Positions 22,557 through 34,600 of a stretch of 64,000 nt of DNA are shown piece after piece. Positions within the stretch are counted from its first letter, which is position 1; each line of letters opens with the position of its first letter. Where the stretch lies: assembly GCA_946902875.1 (NCBI GenBank), contig OX336342.1:15679523-15743522 (forward strand). Direction: 5' to 3'. The notes under the pieces were generated by a model that ran no database searches, was not told the origin of the DNA, and saw nothing but the letters and a program-made list of their open reading frames with translations. The translations under genes and the position numbers were made by a program. The DNA comes from Nematopogon swammerdamellus (lineage: Eukaryota > Arthropoda > Insecta > Lepidoptera > Adelidae).

Positions 22557-24960
22557 GGACACCTCCACCCTCGCTTGTCGCTTTCCTGTGCAGCCTCTAG
22601 TGCCCTTAGCGCAACCGACAGCGAACACACCCTTAGACATACCTACTAGACTAGACATAACACTCCTTCTACCCTCAACTTCATTCTGTGCATGGTGTTA
22701 CTTGTACATAATAATACACGACAGGGTGTTGGTACTTAGGACTCCATTTTATGTAGATTTGATTATTTAGACCGTATAGAAGTATAATAACAAAATGCTT
22801 ACGGATATTGGAGACATTTTTATGTCCATTCATTTGTCCAACTGTCGGGAGTCGGGCGAAATTGTTGGAAAAAAAGTAATTGCGGTGCTTTTTGTTATTA
22901 TTGGCTTTATGGTTCTTTCATGTTGGTTGTAGTTATACAATAGTATTGTTATACATTTGAAATAATTCGTACATTGTTGGCTAATATTACAAAATAATGT
23001 TTTAATTATGTTGATGATCTTGCCCTGTACGTATAGTTTTATAATGTAGATTTTATTAAATGTATAAGCGATCTGGTAAGTGTGACCATTTCATAATTTA
23101 GGCAAACGTGACTTCAATATTTAGTAGTAAGAAAAAAATTCAAAAATTATGAACATTGTTAAAAGTAAAGATCAAAATATGCGAATTTTAAGCATTTATA
23201 TATACAATTTTTTTTTTTTTTGTATTGCATTTGTTTATAAATCTATATTTAAGAATAAATACATCAAATCATGAATTTTATTTACAAATATTATGACTTT
23301 TTTTATTAACTTACAGTAGATATAACATATAACCGCTTCACTACCCTGACTAACACATACAGCAGCAGGTGTGTGTGTGTGTAGCCACATGCTGTCTCTT
23401 TCTGTTGGATGGTTTAAGCATTAGATAAATGCACAATTTACATCAAATTTCTTCTACTAACGTAAGAACCATTTTACAGATTTGCTCCAAAGAACATTAA
23501 CATTTATTAGAAGACTTTCAAGAGCACTAATGATACTAACCTTTAGATACACCTATACTTACTGTCATCTTCCTCTGTTGCATATTGTTTTATGTTTTAA
23601 TAAATTTATTATACCCAATTGTTTTGATTTTGATTTCACACATTATCATCAGTAAGTCCTGGCTCCCAAATTGTTTGTATTAATTAACTACGCCAAGAAC
23701 GTCATGTCTTCTACCAACCGCTCTCACCTAGATGCAGGTCTGTCTGCGATGAGAATTTATATAAGCAGTTCATAACCAGCATAATATAAATTTCGAAAAA
23801 TAGAAAAAATAATTCATATGGTTTGTGTTTGAGGTCTTTTTTTAATGTTTTTAGAAATTTGTCAAAAACATTTCAAGGTAAATCCCAGCCACACAGTCTA
23901 CATAATATTACTATCAAAGTTGCATGTTATGCAAGAGTTTCTATCAGTTCCAGTCGAGATAACATCTGACATACATAATTTGTGAAACGAACTTTTGGAA
24001 TGGATCACTGTTTCATTTCTTTATCAACATGTATCTACATTATGATTATAACTAAAATGTGGTAATGGAAAACATTTTATCTGAAATGTTAAGCCACTTT
24101 CAGTTATTGCATGTATTTTTTAGTCTATACGGATAAACAATATCGTTTTATTCAGTCTTAGAAATTAATAGAAAGTCCTAGAATCCTGTTGTCTTATGAT
24201 TATTAATTAGCACTAATAAAATTGTTCAATCGAATTTTAAAATATTTAAAATAACCTTTACTGTTGTTTTTTCAAGCTGAATCATTCAGATATAAATGGA
24301 TATTTTTTAGAATTTTAAGAATAATTCAATCGCTGACCACACCCAGAAGCGACTATAATACCCCAATAGTTCCAAACGCACGAATCTCACCTACGAGTGA
24401 CAAACGCACTCAAACTCAGTATAGGTGATTTCTTAGGATATCTTTGAAAGTAGCTCTTTGTTGTATTAAAAACTATGTAGGCAATAGCGAAACACTTTTA
24501 AAATACGATGAAATATGCTGGATCAATTTTGTAAGATCGCAGTAGATGAGGAATCCGACTCACGTGATTGGATTCTGCAGTGCAATTCACTTATTTTTTT
24601 CTTATAATTTTTAGGAGACAACCGGCAGCAAAATGCTCTCTGTAGACCAGACGTAGAAGAATATAATGCGAGCGTGATTAACCAGATATCATCAATTCCT
24701 GTGAAGTCATCCTTCATTTCCTGCATTTATTTAGTTGATTGTACTTTAACGCTTACTCGCCAGCCACGTTAGCAATGCCTGCGGTATGTGGTAATACCAA
24801 AGGAATGACCCTGAGAGATTACTCGACCAACGTTTTTCCCTGTATTCCGTTCAGTTTTGGGAATGGTGTATGAATTACTTTTATTGATTATTATGAGGCC
24901 TTGCACAGATACGTTTTAGCGTAGATGCAAATAGTTGCCATCTAATATTTTAGTCAGTTA
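22557..24960. other. 3' UTR and first part of the optional last intron of Gpdh1
   Basis: AT-rich. A (GT)n run lies at about 23368. A possible alternative acceptor lies at 24615 (TTATAATTTTTAG). No other gene was seen. Confidence 0.35.
23254..23259 (+). terminator. Poly(A) signal AATAAA for the short Gpdh1 isoform
   Basis: First AATAAA seen downstream of the stop at 22554, about 700 nt away in AT-rich sequence. Confidence 0.3.
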
Positions 24961-25801
24961 CAGATAGTTCAATCCACCAAGACGCGCCCCACTACTTTTT
25001 GAGCAGGGAGGTCGCACGGTGCGAGCGGGGTGCGGAGGGTTTGACCCGAGCCTCAGTCACGAGTCGAACGCGGCTCGATGCACACGAGTAGTGTAGTCTG
25101 CGCTGCGTCAAATTTGGACCCATGGGCCACGAGAGTTGCTCTACTTATTTTTGATGTGATAACGTCTTATAAATTGATGAACACCGGCTGCACGCACGAA
25201 TATCACGTCACGTTCCATCTGAGCCTGTGTGTGCAAGCGAGAGCGCGTAACAAGCGATAGAGAGGCACAATCGGCCCAAGCGTCGGCTTGTAAAAGTACC
25301 AGGGCCGCAGAAATTAAAACGAGGTTACTCGTACCATAATATCTAGCCGGTTCGGAAAATATTTCAAATTTAGAATATTCATGAAACAAGGGTTGTATGA
25401 CGTTATCACGTAAAACTATCGTCCGTAAACCGACTTTACAGACAACCAATTTTTTTTAAATGTCTCGGAAATCTCAGCATGTTGTACTTTAAAGTTGTAT
25501 TATATTACTAATAATAACACAAAATAAAATAAATAATAAACTATAAATAAAAACGGTACATCGAATAAATGGAATAAATTATACAATTGAAGTAGAGCAT
25601 TTTTCCAGTTGATCCGTGACACTCTCTCACGATGACAGTAACTGCTATTACTGGAACTTTTTCGATTGGCCAATTCATCTAAGTGTACTCATAATCGTAG
25701 TAGTGTGTAACGATAGAACTAACACTAGCAGCAGGTTGCATACTTGCACTGTAAGCGATTAGGAGGAACGGTGGGGCGCGTCTTCGTGGATTGACTAACT
25801 G
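24961..25801. mobile_element. 841-bp non-autonomous element flanked by TA
   Basis: Left CAGATAGTTCAATCCACCAA then GACGCGCCCCAC matches the inverse of the right end (GTGGGGCGCGTCTTCGTGGA, TTGACTAACTG). TA occurs on both sides, as for Tc1/mariner-type insertion. No transposase was seen. Confidence 0.65.
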
Positions 25802-26224
25802 TATTTAAAAATCTTTAGACATAATTCCTACATCGTATAGTAAGTAATGATGTAGCAAATACATCGCATAAAACATTGAGATAGGAAGGCCTCTTAAAGT
25901 GTGTTAACAATTTTTCTCAAACATAATAATTGTATCGTTTTTCTTGCCGAAAACTAGATATTTACTTATATGAATTTAATATATCTAGCTAGACCACAAG
26001 AGAATCTGTGGTGAAAAATTTGCTCTGTAATAATCACATTTGCCGGAGAGATTGATGAGCAATTGATGAGCCGGTTTGAACATGTTCATAATGCTTTATG
26101 CCAACATATTTTTTTCTGCAGAATTTCCGCTGCCTGTAAATATTCAGTCTAGTCCGTAAGAACAGTGTAATCTTATTACGATATGGCATGACACCACCAG
26201 TCATTCCTACCTCTATGGGTTAAC

Positions 26225-26576
26225 CAGGGTTGCCAGAGGGTTCAGTTGAAAAAACTGCATGCAAAAATTAGGTACAAATGTTTCATAACAAATTAAAGGG
26301 GGTTTGATTTTAAAGTACAAAATGTTTCATGATCTTTACTATTGAAAATGAATGGGAGATAGAGTAATAAATAAAAGGGTTGGATCGATTGAACTGATAG
26401 CAAAATCGGAGAACACAGTAATATTAGAATTAAATGGTTCTGAAAAAAATAAATATTTGCATTATGTGAAGAAAAAAATCCGATTTTTGATGCCCAGTTT
26501 TTCATTATTTTGGAGACCGGACACAAGGTTCAGAAACCAGTCTGTCCGGTCTAAAACCGGACATCTGGCAACCCTG
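26225..26576. mobile_element. hAT-type MITE, 352 bp
   Basis: Perfect 13-bp inverted ends CAGGGTTGCCAGA / TCTGGCAACCCTG, flanked by an 8-bp direct repeat GGGTTAAC (26217-26224 and 26577-26584). Both are hAT hallmarks. Lies in the optional last intron of Gpdh1. Confidence 0.9.
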
Positions 26577-27768
26577 GGGTTAACCCATATTTAATAGGCC
26601 ATTTTCCAATGTTTTCGTTTTACTGAAATGATAACAGAGGGACCTAGTCATTTAGTTTTTTTATTGAACATGTATAAATCAATAGGTATAAAGAAATGGG
26701 TTGTATAGCAATATTTTTTTTTTTTTAAATGAAGGTGGACATTTTTAATAAGATAGAGGTGTGTTTTTTACTAATAAATCAGTTCTAATAATACCCTTGT
26801 ATAATTTTCCCTAAATTCCTCTCCAAACATCCAAATCATATACTAATCAAAAAGTTAGAATTAACTTATTTTGTCAATCATCCATTTTATTTGGTACAAA
26901 AAACATAGGTACCTATGTGCCGTAACCAATATTCGCATGTTGGATAACAGAGTAATTTGTAATGTAATGTTAACGGTTCTAACAATATACCTACATATAG
27001 TTTTGTCAACATAACTTGCTGGCTCAGCTCAGGTACTCTGAGCTCTAGAAGGTATGTTTTGGTAATTGTGTGACTTCAACTCGAGGGTTAGGTTAATTCC
27101 TAGGGTTACGAATCAGGATGTAAATGTGTTTACTTATAGTGTGTATTATTGTGACTAAAGTGGTTTGGACAATTAATTTACTTCAAGAATGGAGAATCTA
27201 GTTAAACTAGCAAGCTATCTAAGAACACTGCAAGATGAGTAGCCCACCTGACAAAGCTTTAAAGGTGTACCTGCCGTTAGCCGATTGCAAATTCCTGATT
27301 AGATAATCTGCATGCAACTGAAAATATTTTTCAGAAGTGGTTTGTACCATGAGAGTGTCATGGCGTTAGTTATAGTTGCCGACGCGTTCATTGTTCGCGC
27401 ATGCCTCAGAAAAATGAAACAATAGAAGTAGAATAGAAGACGCACCACTTGTAAATCATCAATGTTTGTCAATAACTGATCAAAGGTGAGTTTAGTTTTA
27501 TTTTGTTCTAAAACTAATTTGTATGTGCTGTACAATATAACAACGTTGGTTCAACTGCTAATGATATTCAATATTTTCATGGAAGGAAATAAATAAACAG
27601 TGTTCTCTATACACTTTTATCTAGTGATTTTCAGATAATAAAATTACTTATATTGATGAAATCTTTCTTAAGAATCATATACCTATAATGAAGGCATATT
27701 AATAAGAATAAGTGAGGTTTATTTTCTTGGTGCATGATTAGATTAAATGAAATTATTTCTGTTTTCAG

Positions 27769-27784
27769 GCAGTCATTTGGTTGA
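27769..27784 (+). CDS. Gpdh1: Candidate alternative 3' coding exon of Gpdh1 (adds QSFG, stop)
   Basis: If the GTAAGG at 22553 is used as a donor, the open codon AT needs an exon that begins with G. At 27769 a good acceptor (TTATTTCTGTTTTCAG) is followed by G CAG TCA TTT GGT TGA, giving HPEHM-QSFG and a 354-residue protein. An AATAAA follows at 27919-27924. Drosophila Gpdh is known to make C-terminal isoforms by alternative 3' exons, one of which adds a short tail after the same region. A competing acceptor at 24615 would give RQPAAKCSL. Inferred, not shown by transcript data. Confidence 0.5.
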
Positions 27785-27918
27785 GCCGAGAATGCTGGTT
27801 TACTACTATTTAGGAAGATTCGAGTGTTCTCTCGTATAGTTAAGATGTTTTATTTGTTAAATGCCATTTTGATTGTGATGTTATAGAATAATATGTTGAG
27901 CTTACCTAGAATTATTGA

Positions 27919-27924
27919 AATAAA
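27919..27924 (+). terminator. Poly(A) signal AATAAA for the long Gpdh1 isoform
   Basis: AATAAA 135 nt after the alternative stop codon. It lies between the convergent genes Gpdh1 and Mtfmt. Confidence 0.4.
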
Positions 27925-28247
27925 TTATTTTTCTCCGTTAAACGAAGTACCTATTTAAACATCTTATTCATTATATTTCCTTTTTGAGGGTTTTGTGCTT
28001 GTTAAGCTATACAATCACTCTATTTCTAATGGATGACTGTCTCATTTTGCAGTAAGAAACTCTTCAGTCATGCATGATTAAAATAAGTGAATAATTCCTA
28101 TTTGAATAAACAATGAGCAGCAAATATGAAATATGTTTAGCTAGTGCAAAACACATCACCTAAACAGCTTATTCATATAATATCTGAAAAGAATTTATGA
28201 GCACTTTTAACAGAAATACAAACACTTAATACCTATTTGAACTTACA

Positions 28248-28253
28248 TTTATT
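28248..28253 (-). terminator. Poly(A) signal for Mtfmt
   Basis: TTTATT on the plus strand reads AATAAA on the gene strand, 15 nt past the TAG stop. It is about 320 nt from the poly(A) signal of the convergent Gpdh1. Confidence 0.55.
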
Positions 28254-28267
28254 TATACTTCTAACAT

Positions 28268-28635
28268 CTAATAAAATAATAATTCTTCCTTGCTCGTTTT
28301 CTTCAAGTATCCATTGTAGAAATCAAATGCGGATATTTCCCGTTTTCCTACCACTCTTATTGTCTTAAAGCATACATACGTTTTGTCTTTACACTGAACT
28401 TTTATCGCTTCGAGTTGTCTACAATATTGCACACAGCCGGCGCGCTCATCTGTTCTGCTGTCGTTCGCGTCTTGATGAGTTTTGTCGAGGAATGCTCCAA
28501 ACAATTTGAGTTCCTTCCCCCTGAACTGTGTCGTGAGGGTGTATACGCCGAACACTGCTCGATGAAGGTTGTATACGTCTCTCGCTGACATTTCATTCCA
28601 CTTTACTCTGCTTATTGATTTGTCTATTTTTCTGG
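28268..28635 (-). CDS. Mtfmt: Mtfmt exon 5 (C-terminal domain, stop TAG)
   Basis: Acceptor GTACTTTTCAG. Reads [20 protein letters not shown] and [10 protein letters not shown], the C-terminal OB-like domain of formyltransferases, then a divergent tail ending LLFY. Confidence 0.9.
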
Positions 28636-31600
28636 CTGAAAAGTACATTGAAAAATATGAAAATTTAATTCAAGTCTTAGATTTATGCCCAATCCAGTGA
28701 GTAGCAGGATTATCCTTTGATTAAGGTTCCATTAATCTTAGGATTATCCCACAGACACAGAAGAAGAGAATTTCTGCAACATGTTTTCTAAAGGTTTCTT
28801 TTAGATTATCAGAAACATAGACAATCAGAGGATTTGCTACGCGCAATTAGGCCTTAGAGCAGTGGCGGCTCTGGCCAATGAATTTTAGTGAGGCACCACC
28901 TACATAATAGCATTTTATTAATGTTGTATTGTAGTTTTCATTTCGAGGACAGGACATGCCTAAAGTCTAGCAATAAATAAACATCCATGTTGATTTTTTT
29001 TTTCTTTACCTTCAAGATAATTAAGTGAGGCGGCGCCTCACTTGCTTCACCTGGGGAACCGCCACTGCCTTAGAGGCATATTACATTGATGATCAGGGTG
29101 GCTGGATTATCGGAGAAAAATTGGCCAATAGAGAAATAATTCTACTTCAAATGTGTAATCAATATACATTATATCTTTGGAACTAGGCCAAATTGTAAGT
29201 GCTTAAAATCAGAATTATTCTTAAAGACTTAAGACTTTAAGTCTTAAGTCTTTAAGAATAATCAGAGTTATTGTGAAATAAACACACACACACTACCAAA
29301 TAGTAACTGTACAACAGCGGTCTTAACAATAAGAGATATTAAAGGTAGAATATGATCACCGTAAGTGACGCCCTCGGTGCTCTGCGGTCTTGCTGCTCTC
29401 AAGCAGTCAGGTAGAGTCTCTATGCAGTTGACTAGCATCGATGCGCCGAGCACGGCCAGGTTTGCTGTCAGTTCTGGTAGCTTGACACCTTCCGGTACAT
29501 CTATTGACCTTTGACTTATTATTTCACCTAGAAAACAAAACAACATATTTTGTAATTTCTCAAATTCAAATAAACATTCCAATGTGATAAACCATAGAAT
29601 GCTTTTCAGGAATTCTTTCACGTTTTTATCATGTATTAATTTGCAGTGAGTCAGTCCTCTTGTAAAAATAAACCCAATGTACTTTTTCTTTCATTGGTGA
29701 TCATTTTCATTTAAGATGAAAAACATAACGGTGAAAAGGTTTAACCTTGGCACAAAAGTTAGCAAATTTTAACTGAAGTAAGTACCCCTTGAAGTCTATG
29801 TAAAAGGTTAAAAAAATTACTTTAGTTAACATATTCCTCGGTGCCAACAATACGGGCACACCAAAAACAACTGCATGCGACCGTTCAGGTGTGTAAAATG
29901 CGCCCTAGATCACAAAACAACAGAATGCACTAAACAAGATCGAAACTCTCCAGCAAAATGTGCTCTGTGCCTCGGTGAGCACCCAGCTAACTATAAGGGT
30001 TGCAAAGTCTACCAAGAGATCCAAAAAAGGAAATCAAACAAACCAATGCTGAACAAAGAAATGTGGAAACACCACTCAGCAAAAGGAACTGTGCCAGGAA
30101 ATAAATCTCACACAGAAGAGACCTCCGCTCCAAGGAGTACAACGGCCAAAGAGGATCAAGAAAAGGGAGGCTCAAATCGCAGAACGTATGCACAGGCAGC
30201 TTCACAAGAAACCACATCAAAAGACTTCTCAAATGTGGTAGAAAAATTACTTACGAAGCAAGCTGAGAAAATAGATATGCTGCTCCAACAACTCGGCTCC
30301 CTAATGGGGCTGTTGACGACTCTGGTGAATAAACTAGTAAAATAAAGTGCATTCGATTCGCATAGCAGAATGGAACATCAATGGTCTCTTGCCAAATAAG
30401 GACCAAGTTGAACTATTTATTCACCATAATAAAGTAGACATACTTTTAATTTCTGAAGCGCACCTAACAATCAGATCCCAGTTTCGTATAAAGGGCTTCT
30501 GTACATACGCTACACACCACCCAGATGGTACTGGCCATGCTGGCTCTGCGGTAATAATAAGAGATTCCATCAAGCATCACGCTCTGCCAGAATACAAAAC
30601 GAATCACCTTCAGGCAACATCTATTGCTGTAGAAGACTGGCAGGGCAGCCTAACTGTTTCTGCCATATATTGTCCGCCAAGACCCACCATCAGTGATAAT
30701 CAGTTCCAAGTCTATTTTGAAACACTGGGTAACAGATTTATATCTGGTGGGGATTGGAACGCCAAAAACGTACACTGGGGGTCTCGACTAACATTAACCC
30801 GAGGAAGAGAACTTAAAAAGGCCATAAATAAAATGAACCTAAATGTCTTGACTGCAGCTTAACCGACGTACTGGCCGACAGATCCTAATAAAACCCCAGA
30901 CCTGATAGACTTCTTTGTCATAAAGGGTATGTCCAGCCTGTACTCTTCTATAGAAAGCAACCTAGATGGCTCTTCTGACCATACCCCCATCATTGCCACA
31001 ATAAGTACTGCAATCATAGAAGTAGAACCGAGGGAAAGTTTATCAAACAAACAAACTGACTGGGAATCGTTCAGAGATCACATTAACGATAACATAAATC
31101 TAAACATTTGTTTAAAAACGCCAACTGATGTGGAGCTAGCAGCTAGATCATTTACAAATCTAATTCAAGTGGCTGCATGGAAGTCCACTCCTACCGATAA
31201 CACATCTAGGAAGTACGGCCGCAACTACCCGGCAGAGGTCAATAAGTTGTTGAAGGAAAAGAAAAGGCTGAGGCGCATCTGGCAGGCAACCCAGAACCCA
31301 TATGACAAATTCAACCTCAACAAAGCTGCAAAAACACTAAGAGAATTCCTGAAACAAATACCTGTATTGTGATACTACTCAGCATTACATTGAATCTCTA
31401 TCGCCTTGCCAGAGAACGGACTACTCCTTGTGGAAAGCGACAAAATATCTGAAAAGACCGCAAACTGGGTCGGCCGCCATCCGACTACCTGACAACAGTG
31501 AATGGGCAAGGAGCGAAAAAGATAAAGCAGAGGCATTTGCGGTGTTCCTCAGTAAAGTGTTCACCCAGAATGATGAGGCGGAAAACGATAACTGGGAAAA

Positions 31601-34600
31601 GGAAATAGACGCCTACCTAGAGAGTGACCTACAAATGAGTCTACCAATAAAGCCCATCAAGCCACAGGATGTAATAGCTGTCATAAGAGACTCGGATTCT
31701 CACAAAGCCCCTGGATACGACCTCATAACTCCAAGGTTACTCAAAGAAATACCCAGAAAAGGCATCATTCTCATCACAGTACTTTTCAACAGCATTCTGA
31801 GAACTGGTTATTTCCCAGAGATCTGGAAGGTCTCTCAGATCATAATGATACACAAACCAGGAAAACCAATACACGAGGTCTCATCATACCGGCCAATCAC
31901 CCTACTGCCAGTTCTGTCAAAGCTCTTTGAGAAACTACTCTTGAAACGTATGAAGCCTATAATGGAAGACGAAGGCTTAATACCCGAGCACCAATTCGGA
32001 TTCCGGTCAGAACACAGCACTGTTGAACAAGTTCACAGAGTAGATGCAAAAATTAGACAAACACTGGAAACGAAACAATACTGCTCGGCTGTCTTCTTAG
32101 ATGTACAACAGGCGTTCGACAAGGTATGGCATAAAGGCCTGCTATACAAATTAAAAAAAACACTACCACACACCTATTACGCGGTCTTGAAGTCATACCT
32201 GGCCGGAAGAATCTTCCAAGTCAAAGTGGGGGAAGTCACATCACGGTTCTACGAAATAAATGCTGGGGTCCCTCAAGGATCGGTGCTTGGGCCAGTTCTT
32301 TACACCCTGTTCACGGCTGACCTGCCCGAAAGCGAAAATGTCTTGACAGCTACCTACGCAGATGACACGGCAGCACTTGCAACTCACAAGGAGCCCGCTA
32401 AGGCCTCCGAACTACTCCAGTCCCACTTGAATAAAGTAGATCTGTGGCTCAAACGCTGGAGAGTGAAGGTCAGCGCAGCGAAGTCCAACCACATTACATT
32501 CAGCCTCAGAAATGGGGACTGCCCTAGTGTCACTCTCAACAACGAGGTGCTGCCACACCAGACTTCGGTGCGTTACCTTGGCATGTACCTGGACCGGAAA
32601 CAGCTCTACAAGGAGCACATAAAAAAGAAGAGAAACGAGCTCGCCATAAGGTACAGCAATCTGAATTGGCTGATGGGCAGGCAATCCAGACTAAGCCTGA
32701 ACAACAAGCTCCTCCTATACAAGGTGATAATCAAACCAGTATGGACCTACGGGATACAACTGTGGGGGACAGCCAGCAACAGTAACGTGGAAATCCTTCA
32801 GAGATTCCAAAACAAAATTCTAAGAGACATTGCACGAGCTCCCTGGTTTACAAAAAACTCCGAAGTCCACGATTACCTGGAAATGCCAACAGTCAAGGAT
32901 GAAATCAGACAATTCAACAAAAAGTATAAAAAACGACTGGCGACGCATCCCAACAGACTGGCCTCCGATCTTTTGATCGAGAGAAGCTACACCAATAGGC
33001 TAAAGCGCTATCACATCCTTGCACTGGAGGATAGGACATAAATAAGCACGTAGAGGACCAGACATACGAGGAGGGTAATCAATGGATGACTCGACTCACA
33101 CGACCAACCTCACACAGAAAATCTGCTTATGGTCACATTCCGATTGCAGATGGTGCAAGCACAAAAAAAAAAAAAAAAAAAAGTTAACATATTCAGACCT
33201 ACGTCAAACTGATGTGGCCGAATACCCATGAGTGTGACTCCCGTGGTGGTGTCTCCGTTCATCAGGGTGTGCACCACAGGCGCCGCACCGCGCCACCGCG
33301 GCAGCAGACTCGTGTGCACGTTCACCATGCCTCTACACAATACACATACCATATACAGGGTGTCCGCAGCAACATATGGAATACTCCAAGGGGTTAACCT
33401 GAATAATTTTTGTTTTACAACAATATTTTTTTTCTATTCTTCGCACATTTGGAGGCTAGGGCTAGCCTTGGGAACCCAACGGTTCTCAAAATTGTTTCAT
33501 AGTCGCACCGCTAGGGTATGGAACTGTCTTCCGACGAGTTTGTTTCCCGAATCCTTTAACCTTGGTGTATTAAATGTTGTACTAACAGGCTAGACAGCCT
33601 AGTAACAGCCCGCAAATCTGCTGGCATGCCGTCTCACGGATGGTTTCGCAAGGAGGGGTGTTTTTAGCTCTGTCGACTGCACCATTGGACTCTCGGCCAG
33701 CCACCCATGTTGGTTTACATAAAAAAAAAATGTAAATATATAATATACACGGTGTTGCAGTTGCCCCCGTAATATTCTTAACTGACAAAAAGGGGTTATT
33801 CTATATGTGAAACTAAACAATTTCTGTGAAGAAAAAAATTGTTTTGAAACAAAAAAAAAAATTTTTTTTCCATACAAATTTTAAATACATAACTATTCTC
33901 AAAATGTATGGAGAAAAAAAATTTTTTTTTCTTCGAATAAAAAAGTTGTAGAACAAAAGTTGTTCTATTTCACGTAAAGAATCACCCCCTTTCGGGTTTT
34001 ACGGTTGGGGTTGCAACACCGTGCATATTTAATAATTGGGAAGCCATAAGGTTAATGCTTCAAGTTTTTTTTTTTTTTTTATGGAAACTGACACGGTTGG
34101 CTACATCACCTACAACGTCCGTGATGTCAGCCCATAACACCGGGTGAACTAGGTGCCATGTCAGTGCTTCCCCCTTTGATCGTGCCGGCTACACTGAACT
34201 GGTCGGAAAACACAAACTATTTACATAGCCGTTTAGACCGATGTTTCATTCAGTGCGGTGGTACCAACCCGGGCGGGTTAAACCCTACCACAAAGTAACA
34301 TTAGGAGGGAAGGGACCTACAGTTTTACGAGGAATCCGAACCTCGGTCAGCCTCCAACGGTCAGCGGTCACCCATCCAAGTACTGACCGCACCCAGCGTT
34401 GCTTTACATTCAATAGCGACAGTTGACTGTCTGCACCACTGAGCTATCGAGGCTGACAAGTACAAGTACTCTAAATCTATAAAAGAAATAACAACTTTTT
34501 GATCATGTAACAAAGAAAGTGTGTTGACAGTTTACTATGCAATTAAAATTCTATGCAATGCATATCTATACAATCTATGCAATCTATCTTTATGTAAGTT

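Larger units (their letters stand above)
29837..33181 (+). mobile_element. 5'-truncated Jockey-like LINE in Mtfmt intron 3
   Basis: Flanked by a 13-bp target duplication AGTTAACATATTC (29824-29836 and 33182-33194) and ending in about 20 A. It carries the 3' part of a zinc-knuckle ORF1 and an ORF2 with endonuclease and reverse transcriptase. Lepidopteran and fly Jockey-clade elements have this order. The insertion is antisense to Mtfmt. Removing it and one duplication leaves an intron of about 313 bp. Confidence 0.9.

Noticed and set aside
26352..26594. 80-codon frame MGDRVINKRVGS
   Set aside because: Lies in and runs past a hAT MITE; no domain, and not bounded by splice sites.
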